A stretch of 40,545 nt of DNA, from the NCBI GenBank assembly GCA_011388275.1, contig DSAB01000117.1:1-40545 (forward strand), given 5' to 3'. Both the position numbers and the translations under genes were made by a program. Positions 16,972-26,488 of this stretch are shown here, piece after piece; position 1 is the stretch's first letter; each line of letters begins with the position of its first letter. The notes below the pieces were generated by a model. The model did no database searches and was not told the DNA's origin. It was given only the letters and a program-made list of their open reading frames with translations. Origin of the DNA: a bacterium. GTDB taxonomy: Bacteria; Zhuqueibacterota; QNDG01; DSAB01.

Positions 16972-17733
16972 TTAAAATCTGCGATTACGAGCTGCCTTTT
17001 TGCTGAACATCGGTGACCCTTCAGGAATGGGTTCTCCCTGAACGACACGCAGGGGATTCTCCTTGAACAGTCGTTCCGCCTCCACCCGCCCCACTCGCCG
17101 GATCACCCAGTGATACGCTCTCCACAAATGCATGGGCCGGGACCGGACATCATGGCAGTCACTGGCCACAAAGTGCACCATACGCTGACTGACCAGACTT
17201 CTCGCCAGCCGGCGGGTTTTTCGGCCGAAAGTCCCTGTCAGGCTTCCGCTGTTGATCTGGATCAAAACCCCTCTGGCCACCAATTCCCCGAGAATGCCGG
17301 GATTGCTCCAGACCACCCGATTTCGCTCCGGATGTGCCAAAATAGGGACCACCCCCGTCAGGGAAAGCTGGAACAGCAAATCTCCCAGCCGGGCGGGCAT
17401 GGTGCCCAGAGGCAATTCAAGAAGACAGTACCGGCCCTGGCCGTTGATGGTCGCCAGAGGAGAACGGATGTCGAAAAGGGTCTGTACATGCAGCTCCGCG
17501 CCGAGCCACAGGGAAAAATCCCATCCTTTATCGCGCACCGCCTGCTTTAACTCAAGAAAACGTTCGTTCAAACGGGCTTCGGTTTCGCTGTCCAGCCGAT
17601 CGAGCACGTGTGAGGTGCATACAGCCCCCCGTATGCCTTCTTTCATGCCCTGCCGAACCAGATTCAGGGATTCGGTCATGGAACTTGAGCCGTCATCAAC
17701 CCCGGGAAGGATATGCGTATGAATATCGATCAT
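16972..17733 (-). CDS. CpsB/YwqE-type PHP-fold protein tyrosine phosphatase
   Basis: The 253-residue PHP-fold metalloenzyme begins MIDIHTHILPGVDDG, the metal-binding signature of CpsB/CapC/YwqE. It continues with AVCTSHV, GAELHV, LLELPLG, LAHPERNR and FVASDCHD, which supply the remaining His/Asp/Glu metal ligands. Members dephosphorylate capsule-regulating tyrosine kinases, but no such kinase gene is visible here. The start overlaps the end of the GGGP-synthase-like gene by 4 nt. Confidence 0.87.
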   Translation of the reverse strand: MIDIHTHILPGVDDGSSSMTESLNLVRQGMKEGIRGAVCTSHVLDRLDSETEARLNERFLELKQAVRDKGWDFSLWLGAELHVQTLFDIRSPLATINGQGRYCLLELPLGTMPARLGDLLFQLSLTGVVPILAHPERNRVVWSNPGILGELVARGVLIQINSGSLTGTFGRKTRRLARSLVSQRMVHFVASDCHDVRSRPMHLWRAYHWVIRRVGRVEAERLFKENPLRVVQGEPIPEGSPMFSKKAARNRRF

Positions 17734-18488
17734 AACGGCCCGTCTTCTCCGTGCACGGCACGGGCCAACTCCGCGACGAATTCACGGCGGCCGTCTTTTT
17801 CCAGGGCATTGCCGATCACAATAAAATCGGCCCCGGCACGCACCAGTTCTTTTGCTTCGAGAGTTGTTTGAATGCCGCCGCCGACAATGAGCGACAGACC
17901 CACGGCCTGACGGACCGCACTGACCAGAGTCGCCGGAACACATTGCTTCGACCCGCTGCCTGCTTCGAGATAACACATCCTCATGCCCAGATACTGTGCG
18001 GCCAGGGCATGGGCCACGGCGAGATCCGGCTTGTTTCTGGGCAGCGGGCGGGTCTGGCTGATGAATTCCACGGAAGTCATCGATTCAGAGGCCACCAGCA
18101 TATAAGCGACCGGCACCGTATCCATCCGCATTTGATGAACGCGCGGAGCCGCCAACACCTGTTCACCGATCAGATACTGCGGATTTCGACCGCTTATCAG
18201 GCTCATGAACAGGATCCCGTCGGCCTCGGCGCTCAACTGATAGGCTCCTCCAGGAAACAGAATAACCGGACAGTCCACCGCCTGCTTCACCACCCGGATT
18301 CTTTCATCCAGTGAACCGGTCATGAGCAGGCTGCCCCCCACAAGCAGGGCATCGGCTCCTTCCCGGCAACAGATTTCAGCCCGGCGAGCCAAATCGTCTG
18401 CTGTTTCCTGGTCCGGATCGAGCAGAACGAGAAATGCCGCACCAGGGCGGGCTTTCCGGATAGTCATCAACCGATCGAACAGTTTCAT
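17730..18488 (-). CDS. Geranylgeranylglyceryl/heptaprenylglyceryl phosphate synthase-like enzyme
   Basis: This TIM-barrel prenyltransferase would join a polyprenyl diphosphate to sn-glycerol 1-phosphate, the committed step of archaeal-type ether lipids. The 252 residues show FLVLLDPDQE (19-28), GADALLVGGSLLMTG, VILFPGG, YLEAGSGSK and the G1P-phosphate loop LIVGGGIQTTLEAKELVRAGADFIVIGNA. The length fits group II GGGPS proteins, which occur in archaea and in FCB-group bacteria. The sequence cannot tell GGPP from heptaprenyl-PP specificity. It is on the same strand as pgsA and pgpA, the bacterial G3P-lipid genes. Confidence 0.88.
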   Translation of the reverse strand: MKLFDRLMTIRKARPGAAFLVLLDPDQETADDLARRAEICCREGADALLVGGSLLMTGSLDERIRVVKQAVDCPVILFPGGAYQLSAEADGILFMSLISGRNPQYLIGEQVLAAPRVHQMRMDTVPVAYMLVASESMTSVEFISQTRPLPRNKPDLAVAHALAAQYLGMRMCYLEAGSGSKQCVPATLVSAVRQAVGLSLIVGGGIQTTLEAKELVRAGADFIVIGNALEKDGRREFVAELARAVHGEDGPL

Positions 18489-18524
18489 GGACAGTCTGCT
18501 CCGTTTGCTGTGGGGTTCGCGCCT

Positions 18525-21137
18525 TCAGGTGAGCAGGGCCTTGATAATATCCGGCACTCTGTTCAGGGCCTCCTGAAGCTTTTCGGTCTCTTTGGCCCCG
18601 GCAAGAGCCAGGTGAGGACGGCCGCCGCCGCTGCCTCCGGCCGCTTTCGCCACCTCCCGAACAATATCCCCGGCCTTTAATTGCCTCTTCCGAATCAAAT
18701 CATCGGTCACCACGGCCAGAAACTGAACCTTGTCATTCGACCGGGTTCCCAAAACGCCCACACCGGATTTCAGGGTTTCGCGGAGACGGTCTCCCAAAAC
18801 CCTCAAATCCTCGGTTCCGGATGCTTCCACAATCTCGGCCACCACTCTGATTCCTTCCACATCCCGGGCCGCGGCGAGCAGATGATCGAGCAGCGACCCC
18901 GAATCCGCCTTCCTGGCCTGCCGGACCGCCTTCTCCAGAGTCTTTCTTTCCTGGATCAGAGCTTGCAGGCGATCGATGATTTCGCCGCTGCGACACCGAA
19001 GAAGACTTTCGACTTCACGGACAATCCGCTTCTCTTCACGAAGTATCGTATCGGCCGCCTGACCGGTCACCGCCTCGATGCGGCGCACACCGGCGGCCAC
19101 GCTCTCCTCCTGAAGAATACGGAAAACTCCGATTTGTCCGGATCGCTCCAGATGAATACCGCCGCACAGCTCCATGGACACGTTGCCCACACGAACCACT
19201 CGAACCCGTTCACCGTACTTTTCCCCGAACAGCGCGGTCGCCCCCTCCTTTTTCGCTTTCGCGAGAGTCATCTCCGTTTTTTCAACAGGCAGGTCGGCAC
19301 GGATCATCTCATTGATCCTTTTTTCGACTTCGTCCAGCTGCCGGGCCGACGGCGCCTCGAAATGGGTGAAATCGAAACGAAGACGATCGGGTGCCACCAG
19401 AGATCCCGCCTGGTTCACATGTTCGCCGAGCACCTGCTTGAGGGCGCGATGCAGCAAATGGGTGGCCGTGTGGTTCCGTGCCGTGGAAAGACGGCGGTCT
19501 TTGTGCACCCGGGCCCTGACCCTCGACCCGCTCAATGTACCCATGACCCGTCCGAAATGAAGAATCTGGTCACCCTGCCGCCGAGTATCATCCACCTCGA
19601 TCGTGAACCCGTCTCCCTCCAGAACTCCCTGGTCGCCGATCTGCCCGCCGGCTTCCGCATAAAACGGCGTTCGGTCGAGAAGAAGAATCAACCGGTCGCC
19701 GTCCCGCTTGATTTTCCGGATCGTGGAGTCTGTTTCATCGGCCGCGTATCCCTCAAAATGCGAATCGTCCCCCTCCGTAACAGTTTCCCATTCACCCTCG
19801 AAACTTTCTGTTGAACGGCCGGCTTCACGCGCCCGGGCTCTCTGGTCTTCCAGCGCGGCTTCAAACCCTCCGGTGTCAACGGACAGACCCTGTTCCCGGG
19901 CCATGAGTTCCGTTAAATCCAGAGGGAATCCATAGGTATCGTAAAGGGCAAACGCATCGGCTCCTGAAATGACCCTTCGTTTCTGCCGGCGGGCCGAGTC
20001 TGCGACATTCCCGAACCGTTCGAGACCCCGGTCGAGCACCTCATTGAAACGTTCCTCTTCCGACCGAATCACCAGTTCGGTGTGAGAAGCCCTTTGGGCC
20101 ACTTCCGGATAGGCCTGACCCATGATCTCCACCAGAGGTGCGACCAATCGGTAAAGAAACGGTTCGTGCATCCCCAGTGTTCGGCCGTACCGGGCCGCGC
20201 GGCGGAGAATCCGCCTCAGCACATACCCCCTGCCCTCATTGGAAGGGATGGCGCCGTCGGTTACGGCAAAGGCCAGAGCGCGAATATGGTCAGTGATCAC
20301 GCGGGCCGGAGACAGGTTCTCGGGCTTGCGCCAGTCATGACCCGTCATCTCCGTAACCGCATCCAGCAGAGGAACGAACAGATCCGTGTGATAGTTGGAC
20401 CCTTTGCCCTGAAGCACGGCCACCGCGCGTTCCAGGCCCATCCCGGTGTCCACATGTTTCGAAGGCAGGGTTGTCAGCCGGCCCTGTTCGTCCCGGTTGA
20501 ACTGAATAAAAACCAGGTTCCAAAGCTCGATGACCCTTGCGCAGCCCTGATTCACGCCGCATTGATGTCCCTTGTCGTGCGCACGGTCACAATAGCCGTC
20601 TCCCAGATCGATGTGGATCTCGGAGCAGGGACCGCAAGGCCCCGTCTCACCCATCTCCCAGAAATTGTCTTTCTCGTCAAACCGCAGCACGTGCGACGGC
20701 TTGATGTCCGTAACCCGTTTCCACAGGGCTTCCGCCTCGTCATCTTCGCGAAATACCGTGGCCCAGAGACGCTCTTTGGGAAGACTCCACACATCAGTGA
20801 TCAGCTCCCACGCCCAGCGAATCGCTTCTTCTTTGTAGTAATCGCCGAACGACCAGTTTCCGAGCATCTCGAAAAACGTGTGATGATAGGAGTCGCGGCC
20901 CACTTCTTCCAGATCGTTGTGTTTGCCGCTCACGCGAATGCATTTCTGGGAATCAACCGCCCTTTTATACGGACGGGTTCCGGTTCCCAGAAAGATATCC
21001 TTGAATTGATTCATTCCGGCATTGATAAAGAACAATGTCGGATCATCCCGGGGCACCACGGGCGCACTGGGAACGATTTGATGATCATATTTTTGAAAAA
21101 ATTCCAGAAAAGACTGTCTTACTTCCGATGCTTTCAT
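18525..21137 (-). CDS. alaS: Alanyl-tRNA synthetase
   Basis: At 870 residues it is full length. Class II motifs are present in the N-terminal aminoacylation domain (FFINAGMNQFKDIFLG, RDSYHHTFFEMLGNWSFGDY, and GMGLERAVAVLQG). The editing domain has the zinc-site HTATHLLH and CGGIH; the second usually reads CGGTH. The C-terminal Ala domain has the Gly-rich GGSGGGRPHLALAGA segment near the end. The ATG is 10 nt from recX. It charges the tRNA-Ala(CGC) encoded at 28.8 kb, which carries the expected G3:U70 pair. Confidence 0.97.
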   Translation of the reverse strand: MKASEVRQSFLEFFQKYDHQIVPSAPVVPRDDPTLFFINAGMNQFKDIFLGTGTRPYKRAVDSQKCIRVSGKHNDLEEVGRDSYHHTFFEMLGNWSFGDYYKEEAIRWAWELITDVWSLPKERLWATVFREDDEAEALWKRVTDIKPSHVLRFDEKDNFWEMGETGPCGPCSEIHIDLGDGYCDRAHDKGHQCGVNQGCARVIELWNLVFIQFNRDEQGRLTTLPSKHVDTGMGLERAVAVLQGKGSNYHTDLFVPLLDAVTEMTGHDWRKPENLSPARVITDHIRALAFAVTDGAIPSNEGRGYVLRRILRRAARYGRTLGMHEPFLYRLVAPLVEIMGQAYPEVAQRASHTELVIRSEEERFNEVLDRGLERFGNVADSARRQKRRVISGADAFALYDTYGFPLDLTELMAREQGLSVDTGGFEAALEDQRARAREAGRSTESFEGEWETVTEGDDSHFEGYAADETDSTIRKIKRDGDRLILLLDRTPFYAEAGGQIGDQGVLEGDGFTIEVDDTRRQGDQILHFGRVMGTLSGSRVRARVHKDRRLSTARNHTATHLLHRALKQVLGEHVNQAGSLVAPDRLRFDFTHFEAPSARQLDEVEKRINEMIRADLPVEKTEMTLAKAKKEGATALFGEKYGERVRVVRVGNVSMELCGGIHLERSGQIGVFRILQEESVAAGVRRIEAVTGQAADTILREEKRIVREVESLLRCRSGEIIDRLQALIQERKTLEKAVRQARKADSGSLLDHLLAAARDVEGIRVVAEIVEASGTEDLRVLGDRLRETLKSGVGVLGTRSNDKVQFLAVVTDDLIRKRQLKAGDIVREVAKAAGGSGGGRPHLALAGAKETEKLQEALNRVPDIIKALLT

Positions 21138-21146
21138 GCCGGCATC

Positions 21147-21800
21147 TCATTCGTCAGATAAAAACATATCATCGTCATTCGTTTTCAGCTCCTCGATCAG
21201 CGGGGAAACGATCTCCCATTCAAAACCCCTCCGTATGAGGAAATCGGTCAACCGTTTCATTTCTTTCGGGTTCATCGGCTTTCGAGCACGGCGCGCGATC
21301 AGCCGGCCGGCCAGGTCCTTTTCCGGCATGGCCTGATATACCGTTTCACCAATCCGGACTATCACCTCTTCATCGATACCGCGCCGGCGGAGCTCATGCG
21401 CAAGCAGGCGCCTTCCTATGGGATGCTGCATCAGACGGTTATGCGCATACGAAGCGGCAAAGGATTCGTCATCGAGCAGGCCGACCCGAACCAGATCTTC
21501 GGTGACCCGGGCGGTTACCGGCTCACTGTATCCCTCCTGCTTCAGCCTTGTCGTGATTTCCCGAACCGATCTGGGCCGGTATTTCAGAAGCCGCAGGGCT
21601 TTCTCTTTGGCTTCGGTCAGTTTTTCAGTTCGCTTGATATCGCGGATCAAGACCTCGTTCAGCGATTCCCCTTCCTGTATGCCGAATTGTGACCGCACGG
21701 TATCGGACACTTCGAAGGCGAAAATCCCGTCCAGATAAACCTGACAGCGGCGGGAGTTCCGGGACCGCTTAACCGCGGTCACGTCACGCTCCCGGCCCAT
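21147..21800 (-). CDS. recX: Recombination regulator RecX
   Basis: The 217-residue, mostly helical protein is made of three-helix repeats (ALRLLKYRPRSVREITTRLKQEGY, LVRVGLLDDESFAASYAHNRL, GIDEEVIVRIG). RecX binds RecA filaments and limits strand exchange. The gap to recA is 3 nt, and the AAGGAG ribosome-binding site overlaps the recA stop codon, so expression is tightly coupled. It is slightly longer than typical RecX (about 150-210). Confidence 0.92.
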   Translation of the reverse strand: MGRERDVTAVKRSRNSRRCQVYLDGIFAFEVSDTVRSQFGIQEGESLNEVLIRDIKRTEKLTEAKEKALRLLKYRPRSVREITTRLKQEGYSEPVTARVTEDLVRVGLLDDESFAASYAHNRLMQHPIGRRLLAHELRRRGIDEEVIVRIGETVYQAMPEKDLAGRLIARRARKPMNPKEMKRLTDFLIRRGFEWEIVSPLIEELKTNDDDMFLSDE

Positions 21801-21803
21801 GGG

Positions 21804-22862
21804 TTACTCCTTCGAAGGCGGCGCTTCCTTCACCACGCCGCCTGCACCGTCATCGGGAATCAGCCCGTATTTGATCTTTACGGCTTTTTCGATCTTCTCC
21901 AGAATGTCCCGGTTCTCCGCCTGATCCAAAAACCGCTTGACGTTTTCCCTGCCCTGACCGATCCGCTCCCCTTCAAAAGAGTACCACGTTCCGCTCTTCT
22001 CCACCACATCGCATTCCACGCCCAGATCCAGCAAGTCACCGGTCTTCGAAATGCCCGTACCGTACATGATGTCGAACTCCGCGGTCTTGAAAGGAGGCGC
22101 GATTTTGTTTTTCACGACCTTGGCCTTGGTTCGATTCCCGACCATATCGGTTCCCTCCTTGATGGACGCGATGCGCCGAATATCGATTCGAACCGAAGCG
22201 TAAAATTTCAACGCCCGCCCGCCGGTCGTGGTTTCGGGATTCCCGAACATCACCCCGATCTTCTCCCGGATCTGATTGATAAACACCACGGACGTCTTGG
22301 ACTTGCTGATCGCCCCAGTCAGTTTCCTGAGGGCCTGAGACATGAGGCGGGCCTGAAGACCCATCTGGGCGTCGCCCATCTCTCCCTCGATCTCGGCCCG
22401 GGGAACCAGAGCCGCCACTGAATCGACCACAATCACATCCAGGGCTCCGCTTCGGACCAGGGTCTCGGTGATTTCCAGAGCCTGTTCTCCTGTATCCGGC
22501 TGCGAAATCAGCAGATCATCCGTTTTAACGCCCAAAGCCCGTGCGTACTTGGCATCCAGAGCGTGCTCGGCGTCGATAAATGCGGCGATGCCGCCTCGTT
22601 TCTGGGCTTCGGCGATCACATGCAGAGCCAATGTGGTCTTCCCCGAAGATTCGGGCCCGAAGATTTCGATGACGCGGCCGCGGGGTATGCCCCCGACACC
22701 CAGCGCGATGTCCAGAGAAACCGATCCCGTTGAAATGGCCGGAACAGCCACCACTTCCTGGCTGTTCCCCAGTTTCATCACCGATCCTTTGCCGAATTGC
22801 CGGTCTATCTGCGCAATGGCCAGGTCCAGCGCTTTTAAGCGTTCTTCGTTTTTTTCTGTCAT
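21804..22862 (-). CDS. recA: RecA recombinase
   Basis: At 352 residues it is full length. Walker A is GPESSGKT (69-76). [22 protein letters not shown] and [32 protein letters not shown] are highly conserved RecA blocks. The C-terminus is short and mildly acidic. It lies between thpR and recX with spacers of 7 and 3 nt, so it has no private promoter. The nearest gap is upstream of thpR. Confidence 0.99.
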   Translation of the reverse strand: MTEKNEERLKALDLAIAQIDRQFGKGSVMKLGNSQEVVAVPAISTGSVSLDIALGVGGIPRGRVIEIFGPESSGKTTLALHVIAEAQKRGGIAAFIDAEHALDAKYARALGVKTDDLLISQPDTGEQALEITETLVRSGALDVIVVDSVAALVPRAEIEGEMGDAQMGLQARLMSQALRKLTGAISKSKTSVVFINQIREKIGVMFGNPETTTGGRALKFYASVRIDIRRIASIKEGTDMVGNRTKAKVVKNKIAPPFKTAEFDIMYGTGISKTGDLLDLGVECDVVEKSGTWYSFEGERIGQGRENVKRFLDQAENRDILEKIEKAVKIKYGLIPDDGAGGVVKEAPPSKE

Positions 22863-22869
22863 AGGCCTT

Positions 22870-23439
22870 TCATCCCTCCAGTTGAATTGAATGCAGCGGG
22901 GTGTACTTCGGTCCGGACGGGTGAAGATCGCTTCGAAAAATCGTGACCTCCTTCACCCTGAAAGGCTCCAGCTCGATTCCCGTCTGCATGGCCTCCACAC
23001 AGGCCTTGATTCCTTGTTGTGAACGAACACGTCCCAAAGTTAAATGAGCGGAGAACGGACGCCGTTCTCTTTCAAAACCTTCCGCGGCCAGACTTTCATC
23101 AACAGCGGCCGCCAGATCCCTGAGCGATTCGGCTCCCTGACGCAGGCCGACCCACAAGACACGGGGATGCCCGCCGCCTGGAAAGGTTCCGCACCCGCCG
23201 AATTGAATGTCAAACGACCGTCTCCCTGAAACAGCCCGTTCAACCGCCCGAAACACCGGCTGCAGCCGATCGGCGGCCACGTTCCCCAAAAATTTCAGGG
23301 TCAGATGCATGTTCTCCAGGCGGACCCATTTGACATCGGCCCGGCTGCGTCTCAGGCGGTTTGTGAACTCCTCCAAATCCCGCCTGAGTGCCGAGGGAAT
23401 GCACACAGCAATAAACGTTCGTACCGGTTCGCTCATCAT
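22870..23439 (-). CDS. thpR: RNA 2',3'-cyclic phosphodiesterase (2H family)
   Basis: The 189-residue 2H phosphoesterase has the two HxTx motifs: MHLTLKF (H45, T47) and AHLTLGR (H132, T134). It also opens with the FIAVCIP start characteristic of ThpR/LigT. It hydrolyses 2',3'-cyclic phosphodiester to the 2'-phosphomonoester. Two consecutive ATGs are possible starts; the second (23436) has better spacing from GGAG. It directly precedes recA, a pairing (with cinA) also seen in other bacteria. Confidence 0.93.
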   Translation of the reverse strand: MMSEPVRTFIAVCIPSALRRDLEEFTNRLRRSRADVKWVRLENMHLTLKFLGNVAADRLQPVFRAVERAVSGRRSFDIQFGGCGTFPGGGHPRVLWVGLRQGAESLRDLAAAVDESLAAEGFERERRPFSAHLTLGRVRSQQGIKACVEAMQTGIELEPFRVKEVTIFRSDLHPSGPKYTPLHSIQLEG

Positions 23440-23452
23440 GCTCCGCGGATTC

Positions 23453-23498
23453 GTTCAAGAATTCGAACCAATCTTTAAAATAACACGTTTCCCGTCAA
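23453..23498 (-). promoter_or_regulatory. Candidate promoter and dyad upstream of thpR-recA-recX
   Basis: The 61-nt gap between cinA and thpR contains minus-strand TTGACG (23493-23498). About 16-17 nt further is a weak -10-like AAAGAT. Next comes GTTC-N8-GAAC (23453-23468), an inverted repeat that could be an operator. This is the only gap upstream of recA large enough for control elements. Confidence 0.35.
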
Positions 23499-23500
23499 AA

Positions 23501-24742
23501 TCAAAGCGAATTCTCCAAAAGAAACCGTCTCAGGACATCCAGGGCAGCCATGGCGAATCGCTCCTTGTTGATTCGCCGTGTCGGACCGCCGACCATTCGG
23601 CTCGTGCTCAGCGTGCCCCCAACATGGCTCAGACCCAGCCAGACCAGACCCACGGGTTTCTCCGGCGTCCCTCCGCCGGGCCCGGCAATGCCTGTGGTCG
23701 AAAGGCCGATATCCGTCCCGCCCGATTCCCTTACTCCCAAGGCCATGGCTTCGGCGGTCTCGGCGCTTACCGCCCCCCGGCTGTTCAGAGTATTCAGCGA
23801 AACGTTCAAGAGCTCCATCTTGGCTTCATTGCTGTAGGCCACGACGCAGCGATTGAACCAGGACGAGCTGCCGGGGATATCCGTCAGATAATGGGATATC
23901 AGCCCTCCGGTGCACGATTCGGCCACACTCAATGTCAGTCTCCTTTCGGTCAGCAAACGGGCCGCTACGCCGGCCAGAGTCTCTTCTCCGGAACCGTAGA
24001 CCGCGGGCCCCAGCATTTTCCGGATCCACTGTTCGGCCGCATCCAGCCCCGTTTCGTTTTCAATGTCGGAACCGCGGGCCGAATACATCCTCAGGCGGAC
24101 TCCGGACGGACCGGGAAGAAAGGCCAGTCGGATTCCGGGAACCTGTTTCTCAAAATCCAGAATCTTCTCATAGAGCTCTGATTCGGGAACTCCGAAGGTG
24201 AGGAGCATTCTGGATTGAAATCCGGCTGATGAGGCCACCCGGGGAATGATTTCTTCGCGCACAATGGCTTTCATCTCCGCGGGAACGCCCGGCACAAAGA
24301 AGAACCGGCGGTTCTCTTTTTCGATAAGAAGTCCGGGTGCCGTGCCGAGAGAATTGTCAAGCAGGACCGCGTTTTTCGGAAGCAAACCCTGCTTTCGGTT
24401 GCATGCCGGCATGGGCCGGTTCAGGGTTCGGAAACGGGCTTCCAGCCGCCGGATTACCTCCGAACGCATTTCAAGAGGAGAATGAAAATAGCAGGAAGCG
24501 GCTTCGATTGTTTTATCATCGGAGGTGGGACCCAACCCGCCGGAAACCACACAGAGATCCACCCGGCTGAACGCCTCATCCAGAGCGCCTGCAATCAAAT
24601 CGACCTCGTCACCCACGGTCTTGATCCAGAGAACAGACAGCCCGGCATCGGTAAGAGTGCGGGCCAGAAACGTTCCGTTTCCGTTCAGGATAAGCCCTGT
24701 GGTCAGCTCATCACCGACGCAGATAATTCCAGCCCGCTTCAC
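23501..24742 (-). CDS. cinA: CinA family protein (nicotinamide mononucleotide deamidase / ADP-ribose pyrophosphatase type)
   Basis: The 413 residues form two domains. The N-terminal MoCF-like domain has GDELTTGLILN (about 11-21) and VVSGGLGPTSDD. The C-terminal amidase domain has VAESCTGGLISHYLTDIPGSSSWF and TTGIAGPGGGTPEKPVGLVW, including the catalytic Ser in ESCTGG. These are the two activities of NAD-recycling CinA proteins. The start is GTG. The gene lies upstream of thpR-recA, the classic cinA-recA neighbourhood linked to competence and DNA damage. Confidence 0.95.
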   Translation of the reverse strand: MKRAGIICVGDELTTGLILNGNGTFLARTLTDAGLSVLWIKTVGDEVDLIAGALDEAFSRVDLCVVSGGLGPTSDDKTIEAASCYFHSPLEMRSEVIRRLEARFRTLNRPMPACNRKQGLLPKNAVLLDNSLGTAPGLLIEKENRRFFFVPGVPAEMKAIVREEIIPRVASSAGFQSRMLLTFGVPESELYEKILDFEKQVPGIRLAFLPGPSGVRLRMYSARGSDIENETGLDAAEQWIRKMLGPAVYGSGEETLAGVAARLLTERRLTLSVAESCTGGLISHYLTDIPGSSSWFNRCVVAYSNEAKMELLNVSLNTLNSRGAVSAETAEAMALGVRESGGTDIGLSTTGIAGPGGGTPEKPVGLVWLGLSHVGGTLSTSRMVGGPTRRINKERFAMAALDVLRRFLLENSL

Positions 24743-24752
24743 GGGGGTCTCC

Positions 24753-25256
24753 TTAAATCAAGGCGTAAGCCAACCGGATGAAAAAAACGGTATAGAGCGC
24801 GGCCAGGATATCATCGGCCATGATTCCCCAGCCTCCAGGCAGCGACTGGATTTGGAAGGCCGGCGGGGGTTTGACGATATCCATCAAACGAAAGAGGCAA
24901 AACGCGATTGCATGCCACAGCACCCTGAGGTCGGAGATCAGAAACAGCACGATCCACATCCCCACCCACTCGTCCACGGTGACGATAGACGGATCCTTCC
25001 CTTTGCGGGCGGCCACAACCGTTGACGCGGGCACGCCCGCTCCGCAAAGCAGGAGAGTGGCGCCCAGAAGGACCGGTCCTCGAAAACCCGGCACCAGCCA
25101 GAAAACAAGCAGGGCGAACAGGCTCCCCCATGAACCGGGAGCAACCGGCAGGTATCCGCTGTAAAAACCGGTGGCAATAAAAAAGGAGACTCGTTCCGTA
25201 AACGAACCGGTGTTTACATGTCCGAGGGTACGGTTTTCTTCCAAATGGACATCCAT
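24753..25256 (-). CDS. pgpA: Phosphatidylglycerophosphatase A
   Basis: It would remove the terminal phosphate of phosphatidylglycerophosphate to give phosphatidylglycerol. The 167 residues show APGSWGSL (about 39-46), VTVDEWVGMW (with the acidic metal-site residues) and FRLMDIVKPPP, and end in GGWGIMADDILAALY. Three or four hydrophobic helices place it in the inner membrane. It overlaps the pgsA 3' end by 43 nt, so product-to-substrate enzymes are coupled. Confidence 0.9.
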   Translation of the reverse strand: MDVHLEENRTLGHVNTGSFTERVSFFIATGFYSGYLPVAPGSWGSLFALLVFWLVPGFRGPVLLGATLLLCGAGVPASTVVAARKGKDPSIVTVDEWVGMWIVLFLISDLRVLWHAIAFCLFRLMDIVKPPPAFQIQSLPGGWGIMADDILAALYTVFFIRLAYALI

Positions 25257-25828
25257 AAACGTTTGAGATGGATCCGGTTTCCTATGAGATAGAGCGATCC
25301 CGAAGCCAACGTCAGGATCATGACAGAAGCCATCAACGCCGGAATCAGACGAACGCGTTCAATGAAACGGATGACTTGCGGAATCTTTTCAGCAAATCCG
25401 TAGAAAATGATCAAATGGTAAATAAACATGAAATAAAGAACCACAAACTGAATAAACGTCTTCGACCTGGCGAGAAGGCTTGTTATCAGGGGTTTTTCCC
25501 TGTTCATGGAATAACCGCGCAGCGCGGTGATCACCACATCCCGCAAGAGGATGAGTGCCAGAATCCAGGCAGGAAAATAACCCAGTATACAGAAGCAGAG
25601 AAAACCGGCTGATATCAATATCTTGTCAGCCAGGGGATCCATAAACCGGCCCCATGAGGAAACGAATCCAAATTTACGGGCCGCGTATCCGTCATACCAA
25701 TCCGTCAGTGAGGCCACGGTGAATACCACAAAAGCGAGAAACGGCGCGGGGCCGTTTCCGAAGAAAAGAGCCATGAACACCGGTGTCAGTAAAATTCGAA
25801 GCAGTGTCAGCTGATTGGGCAGTGTCAT
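25214..25828 (-). CDS. pgsA: CDP-diacylglycerol-glycerol-3-phosphate 3-phosphatidyltransferase
   Basis: This multi-pass CDP-alcohol phosphatidyltransferase makes phosphatidylglycerophosphate from CDP-DAG and sn-glycerol 3-phosphate. The full family motif D-x2-D-G-x2-A-R-x8-G-x3-D-x3-D is seen as D43, D46, G47, A50, R51, G60, D64 and D68. The 204-residue length is normal. It is followed at once by pgpA, the next enzyme. It supplies the phosphatidylglycerol that Lgt uses. Confidence 0.94.
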   Translation of the reverse strand: MTLPNQLTLLRILLTPVFMALFFGNGPAPFLAFVVFTVASLTDWYDGYAARKFGFVSSWGRFMDPLADKILISAGFLCFCILGYFPAWILALILLRDVVITALRGYSMNREKPLITSLLARSKTFIQFVVLYFMFIYHLIIFYGFAEKIPQVIRFIERVRLIPALMASVMILTLASGSLYLIGNRIHLKRLWMSIWKKTVPSDM

Positions 25829-25873
25829 TTGGAGTATTCCACTTTTTTCCTGCCGCCGGAGTGACTCGACGGC

Positions 25874-26476
25874 TTAATCCACCATTTCCGACCGTCCTTC
25901 CAGAGCCCTGGAAACCGTAATCGCGTCATTGAACTCCAGCGAGCCGCCGAAGGGTATGCCTCGCGCGATCCGGGTGATCTTCACGCCGCAGGGTTTTAAA
26001 AGCCGTGCCAGATGCGCCGCGGTCATCTCTCCCTCCACCGTGGGATTGGTAGCCAGAATGACTTCCCGGGTTTCCCGGTTGAGTCTCGCGGTGAGTTCGG
26101 CGATTTTCAGGTCCTTCTCACCCACCCCGTCCAGAGGTGAAAGCAGCCCTCCCAAAACATGGTACCTGCCCCGATATCCTCCGGCCCGTTCAATGGCCAT
26201 CACATCCCGAGTATCTTCGACAACACAAATGATGCTCCCGTCCCTTTGAGGATCGCTGCAAAAAACACAGGGATCGGTTTCCGTCAGGTTGTTGCATATG
26301 GCACAGGCATGAACCTTTTCTCTCAAATCCTGAATGGTCCGAACCAGCTGTTCGCCCTCATCCCGTCCATCCTGCAGCAAGAAAAGGGCGATCCGCTGAG
26401 CCGATTTCTCGCCGAGTCCCGGCAGCCGGCAAAAGGCCCTGATCACCCTGGCCAATGTTTCCGAGCCGTATTCCAA
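25874..26476 (-). CDS. recR: Recombination mediator RecR
   Basis: The 200 residues carry an HhH segment (AFCRLPGLGEKSAQRIA), a four-Cys zinc finger (C58, C61, C70, C73), a Toprim domain (CVVEDTRDVMAIE) and the C-terminal ITRIARGIPFGGSLEFNDAITVSRALEGR. It loads RecA at gaps with RecF/RecO. The start is TTG, supported by GGAGGGG upstream. The dnaX-ybaB-recR order is conserved in many bacteria. Confidence 0.97.
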   Translation of the reverse strand: MEYGSETLARVIRAFCRLPGLGEKSAQRIALFLLQDGRDEGEQLVRTIQDLREKVHACAICNNLTETDPCVFCSDPQRDGSIICVVEDTRDVMAIERAGGYRGRYHVLGGLLSPLDGVGEKDLKIAELTARLNRETREVILATNPTVEGEMTAAHLARLLKPCGVKITRIARGIPFGGSLEFNDAITVSRALEGRSEMVD

Positions 26477-26488
26477 GAAACCCCTCCG

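Noticed and set aside
18681-19814. Long plus-strand reading frame of 377 codons
   Set aside because: It is antisense to alaS and reflects its codon bias (His/Arg/Gln-rich).
20082-21161. Plus-strand reading frame of 359 codons
   Set aside because: Also antisense to alaS, without domain signatures.
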